Below the pieces are notes generated by a model. The model was given only the letters and a program-made list of their open reading frames with translations. It was not told the DNA's origin and did not search any database. The position numbers were made by a program, and so were the translations under genes. Source: Syngnathus acus (Eukaryota; Chordata; Actinopteri; Syngnathiformes; Syngnathidae). From it: DNA of 64,000 nt. This document shows positions 63,701 to 64,000 of this stretch, one piece after another. The stretch covers positions 5,145,956-5,209,955 of the forward strand of contig NC_051095.1 in assembly GCF_901709675.1 (NCBI RefSeq), written 5' to 3'. Position 1 is the stretch's first letter; the number at the start of each line of letters is the position of its first letter.

Positions 63701-63983
63701 GGGGTGCCGGGCTGGGGGCTGAAGGCTGCGGGACCGCGAAGGAATGACTGTGAGTTGTGGAGGCGGGTGAGGGATTGCCGTTGGCGTGCGTGCGGAGATG
63801 CGCCAGCTCCATAGCCGAGCGCACCTCAGGCTGATTGGCGTGATGCTTCTCCAGGTGGCGCGCCAAAGACCGATAGTGGCGCCCGCAGTACAGACAGTGT
63901 TGACGCCGGCTCACTGGGGCGCCGCTGGAGCTGCCAATGTTTATGTTGATGTTATTGTTGATATTGGTGGTCGGCGGGGCCAT
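60753..63983 (-). CDS. Crypton-type recombinase-derived gene with zinc finger and AT-hook
   Basis: Four exons: 63328-63983, 61971-62755, 61410-61607 and 60753-61012. Phases agree and give 632 residues; the ATG at 63983 is near the window edge, so a further upstream exon is possible. Residues 28-50 form a C2H2-like finger (CLYCGRHYRSLARHLEKHH). A proline-rich and acidic stretch follows to about 218. Exon 2 (219-480) resembles the tyrosine-recombinase core of Crypton elements: LILYNRHRECEVAKLTIQDY fits the first catalytic arginine box, and TGTRVRRQVAILTQLL the second. The place of the final His/Tyr box reads FLETEYHVTQNCSS, with no nucleophile tyrosine. Exon 3 has an AT-hook-like GRPPKRKR. Exon 4 is a C-terminal KRPWSEAERVAVETH...CERCLELCP domain seen in related fish proteins. 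It is probably a nuclear DNA-binding protein, not an active recombinase. The family assignment is from memory; the function is unknown. Confidence 0.75.
61021..61409 (-). other. Intron 3 of recombinase-derived gene, low complexity
   Basis: T-run at about 61134-61148, (AAAT)n at about 61170-61200 and an A-run at about 61231-61248. No exon. Confidence 0.7.
62756..63327 (-). other. Intron 1 of recombinase-derived gene
   Basis: Ordinary AT-rich intron between the donor at 63327 (GTTGGG) and the acceptor before 62755 (CTTCCAG). No feature recognised inside. Confidence 0.7.
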
Positions 63984-64000
63984 GGCGCCGACCGGCTGCG

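Overview
The window comes from a ray-finned fish (teleost) nuclear genome. The evidence is spliced vertebrate genes with GT-AG introns, fish-like protein sequences (fabp2, rbpms, mfsd8), a V-SINE core, and many microsatellites and MITE-like inverted-repeat elements. I cannot name the species. There are no bacterial operons, CRISPR arrays or prophage features. Every gene model below was built by eye from reading frames, splice sites and remembered family sequences, with no alignment run.

Layout. 1-13.9 kb is a gene-poor stretch dominated by repeats. It includes a 1.6 kb TIR element carrying a 251-bp tandem array (4040-5654) that sits inside a TA-rich microsatellite. 13.98-16.24 kb (minus) is a two-exon DM-domain transcription factor gene of the DMRTA type that lacks a visible DMA domain. 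18.85-19.57 kb holds a palindromic MITE and a LINE 3' tail. 20.38-23.51 kb is a compound repeat: two inverted arms containing tRNA-like sequence flank eight tandem copies of a 235-236 bp unit, and each unit encodes a 90-nt hairpin. 27.47-28.51 kb (plus) is a complete four-exon fabp2 gene with a TATA box and poly(A) signal. 34.63-47.76 kb (minus) is a complete seven-exon rbpms gene with large introns.

The last third is gene-dense and entirely on the minus strand. 50.43-55.02 kb is a TTC31-family gene that carries a C-terminal RRM after its TPRs and appears to use an 8-nt microexon. 55.79-58.86 kb is a complete eleven-exon mfsd8 (CLN7) gene. 60.75-63.98 kb is a four-exon gene with an N-terminal zinc finger, a degenerate tyrosine-recombinase-like domain, an AT-hook-like stretch and a C-terminal PWSEAER domain. 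I read this last gene as derived from a Crypton-type transposon.

The genes do not form a pathway: they cover transcriptional control (dmrt), lipid binding (fabp2), RNA binding (rbpms, the TTC31-like gene), a lysosomal membrane protein (mfsd8) and a transposon-derived DNA-binding protein. The most unusual items are the recombinase-derived gene, the hairpin tandem array, the TPR-RRM protein with its microexon, and the DM gene without a DMA domain.
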